Of a stretch of DNA of 64,000 nt, positions 10,435 through 21,362 are shown one piece after another; positions within the stretch are counted from its first letter, which is position 1; every line of letters begins with the position of its first letter. The notes beneath the pieces were generated by a model. That model was not told the origin of the DNA, did no database searches, and saw nothing but the letters and a program-made list of their open reading frames with translations. The stretch spans positions 17,510,938 through 17,574,937 of the forward strand of contig JAKZAP010000014.1 of assembly GCA_023053575.1 (NCBI GenBank). Direction: 5' to 3'. Position numbers and translations under genes: made by a program. The stretch comes from Branchinecta lynchi. Taxonomy: Eukaryota; Arthropoda; Branchiopoda; Anostraca; Branchinectidae.

Positions 10435-10849
10435 AGGCGTATTCTCGCCGTTCCCCGAGGACTCCACTTGAGGAGTCCCCGCGATTTTGTTTGTCCCGGG
10501 GACTCACTCCCCGTATTCTCGCGAGTCCCCACGGACGGGGAATGCTCCAATTATCATCCCAGTCATCAAAAAGGACTCCCTTTCAGATTCGGAGGAGAAT
10601 CAATTTTTGCTGGTATTGGTGCAATGTAAAATTAACTAAAAATAATCAGAATAAACAAAACCAAAAATAAAGTGGATGCAGACTAATTTCGTCAACTGCA
10701 TATTTCATATTCGAACAAAATCGATTTTAGAAGCATTCCCCGTGTTCTCGCTGTTTCTGTACGCGGAGTCCGCGTGGAGTGACTCCCTCTATTCTCGCCG
10801 TTCCCTTCGATTCCCCGAGGAGTCCTCCGGGAACGGCGAGAATACGACT
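10435..10849 (+). mobile_element. Family D MITE, copy D1 (TSD CTA)
   Basis: This is a 415-bp element. Terminal inverted repeats are AGGCGTATTCTCGCCGTTCC on the left and GGAACGGCGAGAATACG on the right. There are internal GC-rich inverted motifs (GGGGACTC.. and GAGTCCCC) and an AT-rich centre with AATAATCAGAATAAACAAAA. The direct repeat CTA is at 10432-10434 and 10850-10852. Three-bp duplications across the family (CTA, TAA, TAT, ATA) point to a PIF/Harbinger-like transposase in trans (inference). Confidence 0.9.
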
Positions 10850-11767
10850 CTAGTCCACTTTAAAATCTTTGCTTCGCGGAGTTTTTCATGTCTTCGAGAA
10901 ATTATCTCAGGTCATGTTTGAAATGAAGGTAATTGTGCCTCCCCATTCATGAACGTCAAGACTGTTTTCCCAACCGAGATGGAGGAAAATTAACGTTAGG
11001 ATTTTTTCGATACAGAACCAACTGTGCGTTTTATCTACTTCTACTCTGCGGTAATATCTCATTCATCTTACTCTTGTTAAATTACCTTTTTAGAGGCCAG
11101 CTTTGCTTTTTGTAGAACAAAGACAAACATTATGTCAAGGTTGATACTACTTTAATATCCAACTCCCCGAGAGACCTCGTAATATCAACCTCGACGAAAG
11201 TCAGTGAAGACTACCAGATTATAACTACCTGTGGCACACAGGATGATACAACCACAAAAATACTCTCTTTATCTTACATCAATAACTTACTTACCTGCAC
11301 CTACGGATCCAACTAACTTTCTGCTACCTTAATGGCTCTTGTTTTGTTTTGTCTTATTAACCCACGTAGCATCTTTTCTATACAAACCAAAAAATCAGGG
11401 TTTTAACTTTTCTGTCTACGATTCCTCCACTCGATGAGATTAATGTTTTTCTTAAACTCTTTAACGTCACTACTCTTTCCAAAACAAAAACATCTTAGAA
11501 GATTTTAGACTTCAAAACTGTAATCACCATTTGAGCTGTTAAAACTATTCTACAAATTTCCAATTACCAATCCAAAATTTCTACTACAACTCTTACTAAG
11601 TCTTGTTTTATTTAATCGCTTCTGTAGACCGATTCCCAAACGCAACTATAAATCTAGGTGACGTGAGTAGCTCATCTCCCCCCATACTAAAATGGTGTAC
11701 CCGCTATATTTGAAAGCTCCTGACACCTCAGGAGAACATGGCCTAGACCCTTACCACTAATTTTATA
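10850..11767. other. Intronic sequence, nothing recognised
   Basis: This is AT-rich unique sequence in DCLK intron 4. No exon or repeat family could be supported. Confidence 0.5.
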
Positions 11768-11930
11768 ACAAGAGCTACGGGCTCATATGGCACTTGTTAC
11801 GAGTAGGTAGTGCAAGAAAGTAGATGAGAATGTTACCGCCTTCAACCACCCTAGGTTCAAACCGAGAAATAGGACATCTCGTTTCACCTGAGTCTGACAA
11901 CTTGTGTTATCACCTCGGAACATACAGGGC

Positions 11931-12181
11931 ATTTATTCAAACAATGTTTACAACGGATACGTCAGCTATGATTCTTCATCAGCGATATTTCGGCCGTTCT
12001 TGGCAAGGGTCTCGTCAGGCTGTCAATAGTTACTATTGACACAACACTATTGACAGCCTGACGAGGACCCTTGCCAAGAAGGGCCGAAGTATCGCTGATG
12101 AAGAATCATAGCTGACGTATCCGTTGTAAACATTGTTTGAATAAATGTTTCAAAGCCAGCTTGGGCTCAAAGAATATTTAT
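11931..12181. mobile_element. Family B fold-back element B4 (TSD CATACAGGGC)
   Basis: Inverted arms contain TTCATCAGCGATATTTCGGC and CTTGGCAAGGG; the loop is only a few tens of bases. The 10-bp direct repeat CATACAGGGC stands at 11921-11930 and 12182-12191. The left arm is shorter than the right, which ends AAGAATATTTAT. It is the cleanest example of the family's ~10-bp duplication. Confidence 0.9.
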
Positions 12182-14213
12182 CATACAGGGCAAATTACTT
12201 TTCTACGTTCTAAGCTTGGGTCCAAGCGTTTGCTCATTCAAATCGCTTCACTCGTTTGACACCTATGCGAGCCACAGAGTTTCCGGGACTCCCCCCGCTG
12301 TGGCCGAATACGACTCTAACACATAAACTTCACATCTCTGACACCTCCTGTTTCCGTCCACCAAGTTTGACTTGAATTGGAGCATATCTGCAAATTTTCC
12401 GCTTCCCATATCCTCCTCGTACCGTGGCCGCATCCAGTCCGGACGCCAAATAAACAAGAGATGTGAGCTCATATGGCACTTGCATGGGTTAAGAACTTTT
12501 GATTGATCAAAAGTAAGTTTCATGAGATGCGCACTCTAAGGGAGCTAGAACTTCATTTGTAAGCAAAACCCTTCAGGCAAAAATTATAATGGGCTGATGG
12601 GCAACATGAAAATGCATACATTGCTTAAAAGTATTTTATTTCCTTTGTGGTCAAGATTGGTACTTTAAGGAATAATCTGATTCGGGAAGTAGCAATTTCT
12701 AAGCAAATGTTGTTGAATCTCTAATATTCCAGCGAAGTTTCATTATCCTAGCACAACTGGAAGTACCTCAGCTCGCGATCACCGGAATCTCAGACCCCCC
12801 CCCCCCCCCTCCAACTCAACCCACAATACCTGGAGCCAATCCGATTATGTAAATGATTAATCCAGAGCATCTGTTTGTTATTCCCACGAAGTTGATCCCG
12901 ACCACACCAGTCGGGGGTCAAGCGGGTCAAGCATTCCCCCCCCCCCCCAATAATTGTCGGATTAAGTCCGGAAATGAAAAAGGTCACCAGAGAAAAATGT
13001 CCTCTATTCAATTAATAAATTTCACTCGAATCCAATCACCCGTTCCAAAGTTACGCATGGCTCAATATTCCGGATTCCCCTCCCTAAACTCCCCCCCCCC
13101 CAAGATTATCATATTGAGAATTTTTTACGCCTGCCAAGTTTCATGGTCCTAGCACATCTGGAAGTAACCTAACTCGAAAAAGTGTACAAATGCCCTCAAT
13201 TTTCAAGTTTCCAGCGCCCTTCACTCCCCCGCATATGGTCGGATCGGGAAACTGATTATTTCCAGGTTAGTTTGGTCGGGTCCCTGATATGCCTACCAAG
13301 TTTCATTGTCCTAGTACATCTGGAAGTACCCTAACTCGAAAAAGTGAGACAAAAAACTCGGACAGACGGAATTGTGATCGGCATATAGCGGTATATCGGT
13401 AAAACCTAGGCCGCATAAATTCTGTACTGTCCAAATTGCATCCCATTCGTTTGTTTTTGTCTGCACGTCAAAAAGTTTCCCGACCCCCTTCACTCCCTCA
13501 ACCACGGCTGCACGTGGTTTGGACTCATGTTTTACATACCTAAGTCATCTGTTTTCATCACCCATGTATTTCATTCGAATTCGTCCACCAGTTCACAACC
13601 TATGGAAGTCAGTAATTTCCAGATTCCCCTTATCTAAACTGCCCCCAAAAATAGTGGAATCCTGGAACAGAAGATTTCCTAAGGCATTTTCGAGTCCTTA
13701 AGTCTACTTACTCAGGTCACTAACGTGCCTGTCAAGTTTCATCGTCCTCGGCACATCTGGAAGTGTTCTATCTCGCGATCACGCGGAATTTCAACTCCCC
13801 CCAGAGAGCCCCGGTACGATCTGGTTCAGTCAAGAGCGTATTCGGTTATCCTCCACACCCCTATGATTCCGCCCCCCCCCCCCCCTCCACAGTGCCAAAA
13901 TCCGCCCCGTTTATGTCAACGATGTATCTAAGACTTGTGCTTGTTCTTCCGACCAAGTTTCGTCTCGATCTCTAAACGTTTCCCAAGATTTCTGGTTCCC
14001 CCCTCCAACTCCCCACAAAGTCACCGGTTCCGGTCCGGATTTGAAGCGGGTCATCCGAGACATGAGGTCTTTCCAAATATCAAGTATCATTACGATCTGA
14101 TCCCATGTACGAATGACACATACAGTAATTTTCCGGATCGGAGAAATGACGATTTCCATTTTAATCCGGTCGGGTCCATGATATGCCTGTCAATGTTCAT
14201 CGTCCTAGCTTAT

Positions 14214-14628
14214 TGTCACGGACAGCACCCACTAGCGACTGTACGGACGGGTTTTAGAGCTAGCAACCCCTCGCCAACTCAAGGGCTGTTCTAAGGCCGC
14301 CCGAACCTCCAAAAATAAGCCCTAATCAGTGAACACTTACTGACCTTACTGAATTCAAAATAGAGCTTCTTATTCTTATATACATCAGTACACACTTCTA
14401 GAATTTATACTAATTGTCGCAGAACTCGAAAAGTAGACCCACATTAACTTCAAACCAATGTAACAATTTATCTATTGCACTTAAATACGAAAAGACTTCA
14501 ATTACTAATAGTAAATATGAAAGAAGATAATTTCGCACCGAATACTTTTCTACAAAACATTATATTAAACAAATAATAAGTTTAATTCCATTGATTAATG
14601 TAACTTTGGTAATTCGAGTTCTGTGACA
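14214..14628. mobile_element. Probable solo LTR, 415 bp, TSD CTTAT
   Basis: The element begins TGTCACGGACAG and ends CTGTGACA, with the 5-bp direct repeat CTTAT at 14209-14213 and 14629-14633. Removing it and one CTTAT restores the family F consensus (CTAGCTTATCTGGAAGTGCC in F1). TG..CA ends, a 5-bp duplication and no internal genes fit a solo LTR of a Ty3/gypsy- or BEL-like retrotransposon. Which strand is sense cannot be decided. Confidence 0.75.
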
Positions 14629-14722
14629 CTTATGTGGAAGTGCCCGAACTAGCAAAATCCGGACCGACCGACGGACAGTCAGTAATTGCCATGTGACACT
14701 TGGCCGAAGGACAAATGCCATA

Positions 14723-15116
14723 AAAAAGGCAAGGACTGCATTTCCAGACATCTTTTTTCTTTTCCAGTGAGTTAAGTTTGTGACTTGACAACGGTTAGTC
14801 GGAGGACGATCAAATAGTGCATATTTAAGGGACTGGGAGCATCTTTCGGAGTAAAATAAATTTGGACATTAGTTAACTTTGGACGGTGCCACTTTCATCC
14901 CCTTGCTGTGATAAAACACTATTCGTTATCCACTCTTACTATCGGTCACCCAAGTGCTGAATTGTCCTACGGCGTGTCTGGAATGAAATCGGTAGAAACA
15001 ACCGAGTAGATGACTTGATTTCCGGCTTGGACCATTTTTTTGTTTTACTAAATATCGGGATATTTTACTACACCGTACAAAGTTTCTCCGAGTAAGGACT
15101 AAAGTTAACTGCAGTA
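14723..15116. other. Intronic sequence, nothing recognised
   Basis: This is DCLK intron 4. No repeat family or exon could be supported here. Confidence 0.5.
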
Positions 15117-16838
15117 TTTTCTACTGGGATTAATCTTATCTCTACTGGGATAAGATTAATCAAAATTAGAGATAATCTTATCTCAGTAGACCTTACCCTT
15201 AGACCTTAGATCCTCCTGTGCCTCCAGAGGCGCCCAGGGCGTCCAAGAAGAGTCTCCAGTCGTCTCTGAAACTTGCGGCTGCGACGATGTCTTCCCACTC
15301 CGGCTGTAATGAGGCATGAAACTGCCGCAAGCCGTTGTTGTAGGTACGACGGAGTGTGTTTTTGGGTCTTCCTCTGCGGCGGGTGCCTTCGGGTAACCAG
15401 AAAAACGTGGACTTCGGGATTCTGGAATCGTCCATGCGCAGCACACGTCCGAGGTAAGTCCATCTACGCCTTCGAATAGTCTCAATGAGGGACGGTTGAA
15501 CTGTGATGGTTCTTATGTGCTCGTTCGTTACCTTCTGGGTCCAGTGGATGCCAAAAAGTCTCTGGAGGCACATATTTTCAAACGACTGAATTCTCCTCTC
15601 TTGGTCTTGGTTGAGATGCCATGTTTCAGATGCATAGAGAAGGACGGGCAGGACGTTGCTGTTGAATAGGCGCAGCTTAAGCCGAAAAGAGAAAGTACTC
15701 GACCTCCAAACTGTTTTGAGCCTGTTGAAGCTGCTGTTACCCTGTCCAATTCGGGCGGTGACTTCTTTGACTGTAGATCCTGTGTTATCGATGATGCTGC
15801 CAAGATATTTGAAGTGAACCACTTGTTCCACATCGTTGTCGCCACATTTGATGTTCATAGGTGAATCGCTAGTTGCCATGCATTTAGTTTCACTGGCGTT
15901 GATATTGCGTACAAAATCTTCTGCTTCTTGTTGGATGCTCGTGAGCAGCGCTTGAAGTCGTGTTTTGCAGGTTTCGAGGATGGCAATATCGTCAGCAAAA
16001 TCTAGGTCGCTGAGCAGGCGATCTTCTAGGCGTAGCCCAGTTGAGTCGACGCTTCTCAACACGAAGCCTATGACGACCGCGAACAGTAGTGGGGATAGGA
16101 CGCACCCTTGTCTTACTCCGGAGAGGATTGGGAATTTACGTGAAATTCCCTCTGCTGTCTTCACACATCTGGTTGTATCTTCGTACATCGCCATTATGAG
16201 ATTTATTATGGTATCTGGGATACCATAGTGTCGAAGGAGCTTCCAGAGTGACTGGCGGTCTAATGAGTCGAAAGCCTTTTCAAAATCTATGAAGATCATG
16301 TAAAGCTTATTGCGCCATTCGCAGCTCTCCTCCGTGAGCATTCACAGGGTGAATATCAGGTCTGTGCAAGAACGTTTTGGGCGGAAGCAGTGCTGCTCAT
16401 CACGCAGGTATTCATCTAGGTGACGTTGTATTCGGGACAGGATAATGTAGGACAACAGTTTGCCAGGGATCGAGAGCAGGCTGATGCCTCGCCAGTTTTT
16501 ACAGAGCGTGGCATCGCCCTTCTTGAAGAGTTTTACGAGCGTACTGTGGCGCCAGTCTGAAGGTACTTTTGCTGTTCTCCAGATGGTTCCGAAGAAGTCT
16601 TTCCAGTGGGTGATACAGGTGTCCATTGAGCATTTCATCATTTCTGCTGTGATGCGGTCGTGTCCTGGCGATCTTCCGTTTTTCAGCTTTTTGACCGCCT
16701 TCAGAATTTCATCTTCAGTCGGCTCCTTCTTTTCTTCGGTACCAGTACGCCATTTTCGTCCTTCACCGGGCCGTCGCTGTCTCTACTTCCCGATGATCTC
16801 GTAGAGATCTCAGTAGAGACAAGATTAATCCCAGTAGC
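15117..16838. repeat. Inverted repeats flanking the reverse transcriptase pseudogene
   Basis: A ~30-bp sequence beginning CTACTGGGATTAATCTTATC at 15121 recurs inverted at 16810-16838 (GACAAGATTAATCCCAGTAG), with the LINE-like reverse transcriptase between them. The left side is also palindromic at small scale (GATTAATCTTATC, GATAAGATTAATC). Either the RT was captured by a fold-back element or it inserted inside one. Confidence 0.7.
15199..16790 (-). pseudogene. Non-LTR retrotransposon reverse transcriptase (RTE/Jockey-like), degenerate
   Basis: The minus-strand frame encodes a LINE reverse transcriptase. From N to C it contains KLKNGRSPGHDRITAEMM, WRGISLLSIPGKL, FIDFEKAFDSLDR (palm Asp), GVRQGCVLSPLLF, the catalytic FADD (in LDFADDIAIL), FKYLGSIID, LLYASETW and the C-terminal RRRGRPKNTLRR typical of RTE-type ORF2. 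The frame is interrupted by an in-frame TGA at 16344-16342 (CTG TGA ATG, probably from CGA) and by a frameshift near 16740. The endonuclease domain is missing, so it is a 5'-truncated, dead copy. Orientation matches DCLK, inside intron 4. Confidence 0.9.
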
Positions 16839-16844
16839 AATACC

Positions 16845-17023
16845 GCATGATTTTTTTTTTTACAGTGTAGATTCAAATGAAATTTAATAGATCCTCTAGT
16901 TTACTAGATTTTTTCTTACCAGATCTAGTAAACTTTTACTGCCAGTGGCAACGCTGCATCCGACAGGACCACCCAAGTAGACGATGTAGAAAGGAGTATT
17001 TCCCTCTCTAACAATTAACTTAC
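16845..17023. repeat. Short hairpin next to DCLK exon 4
   Basis: A perfect inverted repeat of AGTTTACTAGAT surrounds a T-rich loop at about 16900-16935, within 90 bp of the exon 4 donor. It is of unknown meaning and could be the remnant of a small element. Confidence 0.5.
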
Positions 17024-17137
17024 CATTCGATGGGCTCTGATTGCGTCCTCGCAGGGGCACAGGAATCAGACGTCGGCTCTTTTCAGCTGAGGCAGCTCGT
17101 CGGTTATTGGTCCCACTTAATGATACAGATTTCAATT
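17024..17137 (-). CDS. DCLK: DCLK exon 4: basic Ser/Arg-rich linker
   Basis: This is a 114-nt exon made of 2 nt, 37 codons and 1 nt. It encodes a linker starting LKSVSLSGTNNRRAASAEKS and continuing through RRLIPVPLRGRNQSPSNG, rich in Ser, Arg and Pro, as expected for the PEST-like spacer between DCX2 and kinase in DCLKs. The linker is poorly conserved between species, so assignment rests mainly on splice sites and phase. The acceptor TTTTTCTTTGCAG ends at 17138, the donor AATG|GTAAGT has GT at 17023-17022, and both split codons fit the neighbouring exons. The adjacent intron is only 1.2 kb. RS/SP dipeptides are plausible phosphosites, which is inference. Confidence 0.88.
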
Positions 17138-18320
17138 CTGCAAAGAAAAAATCCGTACTTACGATCCTGTGTTAGGGCTACTTGTAGTTCCTAGACTGGC
17201 AGGAATACTCGATTAAAATCTTATTCTGTTACTCATCTTTTGCGACCCTTTTTTGTTCCCGAGACCATAAATGAATTCGTGTTATTTTGTTTGAACTTAA
17301 AAACTTTTGATCATGTTTAATTTATATATATTTGTACATGTGCAAATCAGATGCGACTGTTGTACTGGTGAAGCTTTGTCTGATTAACTATATTTATGTT
17401 AGCGTGTAATGGAACCATTGCTGTAAAAAAAACATTTTCAAATTAAAATATAATCCGCTCTACAGATCCTGGGCCACGAACCAACCTCTGGGTAGCAGCA
17501 GAAGTAAGAAGGATTCCTCTTGACAAGCAAAGCGACACTTGAGCAGGGCCTACTGTAATTTACTGTATATTCATTTTTGTGTGGTTATTTTAATTTCGTC
17601 ATATCTGACGGCATTAAAAGGGCAAGTCAGCTAAGAGTTGCTCTAGTAATCTGTCGGCCCTTCTTGGCAATTCGCAGAAGTCAACAGGCATGGACAAAGG
17701 GTTGAAACAGCCAGAGCCCTGTGTAATTTATTAACAGCAGATACGAGTTTTAAAGTATTTAACTATATTTAGGACAGTAAATAATGCGAGTAGCCTTTTA
17801 AGAGTGTCATACCTCGACTGGGTAGTGTGCCTACAATGACGATAAAACAAATGGCAACTAAGACTCTTTCATATAATTCCTAACGACCAACAAATCCTCT
17901 CCTGGAACGTTACTTTTTACAGGCGCGGACGGTAAAGCTTTAACTAAGCTTTTGAGACACGGGGAAACCAGGGAAACAAAGAAATGAAGGAAAGAATGCT
18001 AAGCCCCGAAACGATGGGAAATGCTGAAAGCCACCGAATCTTACTGTCAGTCAGAGAGGGTCACTTATCGCTTCCAAGTAGCTCATTGGACAGGGATCCG
18101 GTTACGCAAATTTTCGCTGTTTCTCGTCAAAACCAAGGGGGCCGGACGAGGCAGAAAGCTGGGACAGGTTTGTGTTCTTTTGAAAAACCCAGTGTTTTTT
18201 CAAAAGAGATGCGTAGGCTACATTAGAAAATTGAAATACAGATCTGCTGCGACGCGCGCTTCAAACCGCAAGGCAACAAAAATAAAGTCTCTGAGCTAGA
18301 AAAGACTCGCGCAAGCTTAC
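17138..18320. other. Short DCLK intron 3 with degraded family B fragment
   Basis: At about 17606-17675 the sequence GTCAGCTAAGAGTTGCTCTA and CGGCCCTTCTTGGCAA is one degraded arm of family B. The rest of this 1.2-kb intron shows no exon or repeat that I can name. Confidence 0.55.
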
Positions 18321-18417
18321 CTTCTAAAGTAAGGTCAAAATCTTCTAGGCAGTGTTTTTCGTTGGCGTAGGCTATAAAGATGATAGATTCCTGAAAGAAG
18401 TCTTCTAAACACGTCAC
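18321..18417 (-). CDS. DCLK: DCLK exon 3: end of DCX domain 2
   Basis: This is a 97-nt exon giving 32 codons plus one base. The translation begins VTCLEDFFQESIIFIAYANE and ends in FDLTLE. It matches the final part of DCX domain 2 in DCLK proteins, where a CLxDFF motif is followed by a hydrophobic IFIA strand. The acceptor is a T-rich tract ending CCAG at 18418. The donor is GAAG|GTAAGC with GT at 18320-18319. The last base G joins with AA of the next exon to make a Glu codon. Phase 0 entry fits exon 2 exactly. Confidence 0.93.
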
Positions 18418-18421
18418 CTGG

Positions 18422-18910
18422 AAAAAAAAAAGAGCTATGACAACCCACTTCGCTCTCTTCATGCCCTTGCTTTAGCCTAGACCTTTCGAGCTTTTTTAGG
18501 GGGGCACACAGCCACAGGCGACGAGACAGGCGATAGATAGAAAGTTTCCCTTCTTACCTCTTTTTAGTCTGGTCTTGATTTTCTGGTCACATCTTGTAAG
18601 TGTATTAGTTAATTTGTTTCGTGTCCGTGTATTTTGTAAATTTGTATTCTCTTCTAGCTTTTTTAGCTACTTCGATCACACTTGATTGATTGATTGACTC
18701 TGGCGTTCTCATGGGTTCGCTTTCCAAAAGGCAAAGAGAGAAAGCGCCGAGCGCGAGAACAAACGGAAAGTCGTTGCGCCTTTACAACTTCTCGCTGGCT
18801 TGTGAATCCACTTCCCAAGTACAGGGTGGATTCTACGCCCCTTTCCGAAACTAACGAAGGGCCAGAACAGCCTCGGAAAGAGAAGCGGGTAGCCGTAGTA
18901 ATAATAATGA
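18422..18910. other. Intronic sequence with a TTGA microsatellite
   Basis: A (TTGA)n run near 18683-18698 follows sequence that resembles a LINE 3'UTR. Otherwise nothing could be supported. Confidence 0.4.
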
Positions 18911-18925
18911 TAATTTATTTGTGAC

Positions 18926-21110
18926 CCACTATTAGACAGTTGCGGGCTTGGTTATATGTGGAATAGAGGGGAGGGTCCGGCGAGAGAGTTAGGATTTGTG
19001 TCAAAAGAAGTTAGTCGTTGGTTAATTGACCAAGAAATCCAGGTTTGGTTATAGTCCGACCGCCAGGTCCTGAAATTGTGACACCCCCCTAAACCAAAAG
19101 GTACAGTAGGTTTAAAAGTGGATTCCGAGCAAATCGAACACGCTGATTCCGAATATGCCGGGAACTGGTTCCGGAAACGATGGCTTAAAGTTGAAATGAA
19201 GCCCGATGCTGTTCCATTATTTCATCTCAATAAGAAGTATCGCTCTCAAACACAGTAGGTTGAAAAATGGGTTCCGACCAAATCAAACCCGCTGATTCCG
19301 AATAAAATAAGAAATAAAATTGCGAAACAAACATTAGAGTAAAAGCAACTTAAAGATCAGACTTTCTTGCTACTTATTTAGAGAATTTAGCGCCGTAAAA
19401 TGCAAAACATCTGATTTCTGATTATTAACAGTGGAAATAATGTAGCCAAACTTGGCATAATAAGATGGTTTTTACCCATGTTTGCAGCTCAGTCTGTCTG
19501 GTATGTTTATTATTTGAACAGTTACTTTAATGTGAACAATGCAGGTTTGGGGTAAATAGTAGAAAGTGTAAAAAGAACCTGATGTGAAGACCGATAAAAA
19601 ATACAGCATTTGATTTCTTCTGTGTTTTGCCCGACTGGACTGTACAAAAGTGTAAAAATAACTTGTTGTACCGACAAGACTTGGACTTCTCGGATGCACC
19701 CGACAAAGTTTGCACAATTTAATTTCTTACGTACAGAAGGGGTATCCGACCTCGTTTTTGCACTAACTCGATTGTTGCCGCAAAAATGTTCGTGCCGGGC
19801 AGGTGCTCTGTCGACTCAGAATTAGAATTTGATTTTGTGAAGCAATGTTGGCGAAGTTTGAGACTTCTGTGTCCATTTAACTCGCCTTTTTGTGATTTAG
19901 ATATTTCTTGTAACATTTCAAAACAAGATCATATTATTTGATCCAATTGTAATCCCTGTATTCGTTGATGAATTTGAGCAAACTTAGGTTATTAAGCAAC
20001 AGACTCGCACCACATCCTTAAGCAACCAGTGGCTATCCCTGGCACACGTAAGCAGCGGGTTCAATTTGGTTAGAATAAACTTTTTTGCCGACAGTAGCCC
20101 AGTACACCAGATGATGGCACTAGTTACTGAGGAGAAGAATAACTTATCAGGTTTCAGGTCTACTTTATTTATTAACGGTATATTCATAATCAACGGGTTC
20201 GATTTGGTCAGAATCCACTTTCAACCTACCGTGTTTGATAGCTATACTCATTGTTGAGAAGAAATAATGGAATAGCATCAGGCTTCGTTTCTACTTTAAG
20301 CCACCCTTTCCGGAATTTATTCCTGGCATATTCGAAATCAGCGGGATCGATTTGGTCGGAATTTTTTTTTTCAACCTACTGTGTTTGAGAGCGATACTTC
20401 TTATTGAGAGGAAATAATGGAACAGCATCGGGCTTCATTTCTACTTTAAGCCATCGTTTCCGGAACCAGTTCCCGGCATATTCGGAATCAGCGTGTTCGA
20501 TTTGGTCGGAATCCACTATTAAACCTACTGTACCTTTTGGGTCGGGTGTTTTCGAAACTAAGCGTCTTTTGACGAGCTGGCGGTCGGACTATTAGCTAGG
20601 ATAAGAGATAGTGGATCCTTGAGTTTGTATGCAGAGGCTAAAGAGATTCGGGGTGAAGAAATTTATTTTAAAGCGGGTCTAAATAAAGAGGAAATGGAAC
20701 TAATTTTAAATATGAGGGCAGATAGCTTGCCATTTGGTGAAAGACGAAAGTATTTCGGAAGTGTTAGGGAGAAACCTGGTCACTTTTGTCCAATGTGCGG
20801 TGAGGGAGATGAGGATCTAATTCATTTTATGTGTGGATGTGATGAAACTGAGGATCTGAGGGGAAAAATTTGTAAGGGAGGGATTCATAGGAGGAAGTGG
20901 TTGTTAAATATTATGCGGAGTAGGGATTTTCTTAGTATAAGAAACCTGGCGAGGTTCCTCAGAGTGGCCAGTCTTCACAGGGAAAGTGTTTGAGTGGGGT
21001 TTAGTGTAGTAGTATGACCGTTTATTTTTGTATTGCATGTTGTTATTTGTGTGTGTTTGTTATGGCCTTTGGTCTTTCAAGGCAAATAAATATCACATCA
21101 TAACATATCA
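18926..21110 (+). pseudogene. LINE 3' end (C-terminal Zn-knuckle ORF), split by a nested element
   Basis: A plus-strand frame runs from about 18926 (DPLLDSCGLGYMWNRGEG region, no start, 5' truncated) to 19051. It resumes at 20592 and stops at 20993. The second half carries EEIYFKAGLNKEEMELIL and a CPMC..H..C zinc knuckle (CPMCGEGDEDLIHFMCGCDE), typical of the C terminus of non-LTR retrotransposon ORF2. Removing the 1540-bp element and one TTA leaves an uninterrupted frame across the junction. A 3'UTR with AAGGCAAATAAATATCACATC and an A-rich tail follows to about 21110. Related C-termini occur at 42677 and 24964. Confidence 0.85.
19052..20591. mobile_element. 1540-bp element with inverted tandem arms (TSD TTA)
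   Basis: Terminal inverted repeats are TAGTCCGACCGCCAG (left) and its complement (right), with the direct repeat TTA at 19049-19051 and 20592-20594. Each arm holds tandem ~200-bp subunits containing GACCAAATCGAACACGCTGA and AAACACAGTAGGTTGAAAAA-like blocks: about two on the left and three to four on the right, opposite in orientation. The centre is AT-rich and non-coding. A 3-bp TWA duplication suggests PIF/Harbinger-type mobilisation. Confidence 0.9.
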
Positions 21111-21362
21111 TGTACAAGAAAAGAAGCTTAAGAAAAAAGAAAAGGAACGTAAATTACAAAAAACAACAAATCAAAATCAAACAACTCAAAACTCAGCGCG
21201 CTGTCACTACCCGGATGAGCGGATGGTTAACACCCAACGTGGCAAAAATGTTCTCCCGAGTCGGGGAACACATGGCAGATAAGCTAGCGGAGCTTTCCAG
21301 ACCGACGGAATCGCCCTAATATCACGGTCAGGGGAAACCTCTTCTCGCTTCCGGAGGGCTAA

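Larger units (their letters stand above)
11768..14722. repeat. Family F composite repeat, copy F2, with nested B4 and LTR
   Basis: It begins AAGAGCTACGGGCTCATATG and ends ACAAATGCCATAAA. Inside are the family's TTTCATCGTCCTAGCACATC modules, C-runs (12796-12809, 12938-12948, 13089-13099, 13870-13885) and a right-end GACCGACGGACAG tract. A second start-like motif (ATATGGCACTTG) occurs near 12468, suggesting internal rearrangement. It is interrupted by a family B element at 11931-12181 and an LTR-like element at 14214-14628. Confidence 0.8.

Noticed and set aside
10384..10629. ORFs over the family D elements
   Set aside because: The same peptides (e.g. ILAVPRG) occur at every D copy in both orientations; the element is a non-coding MITE.
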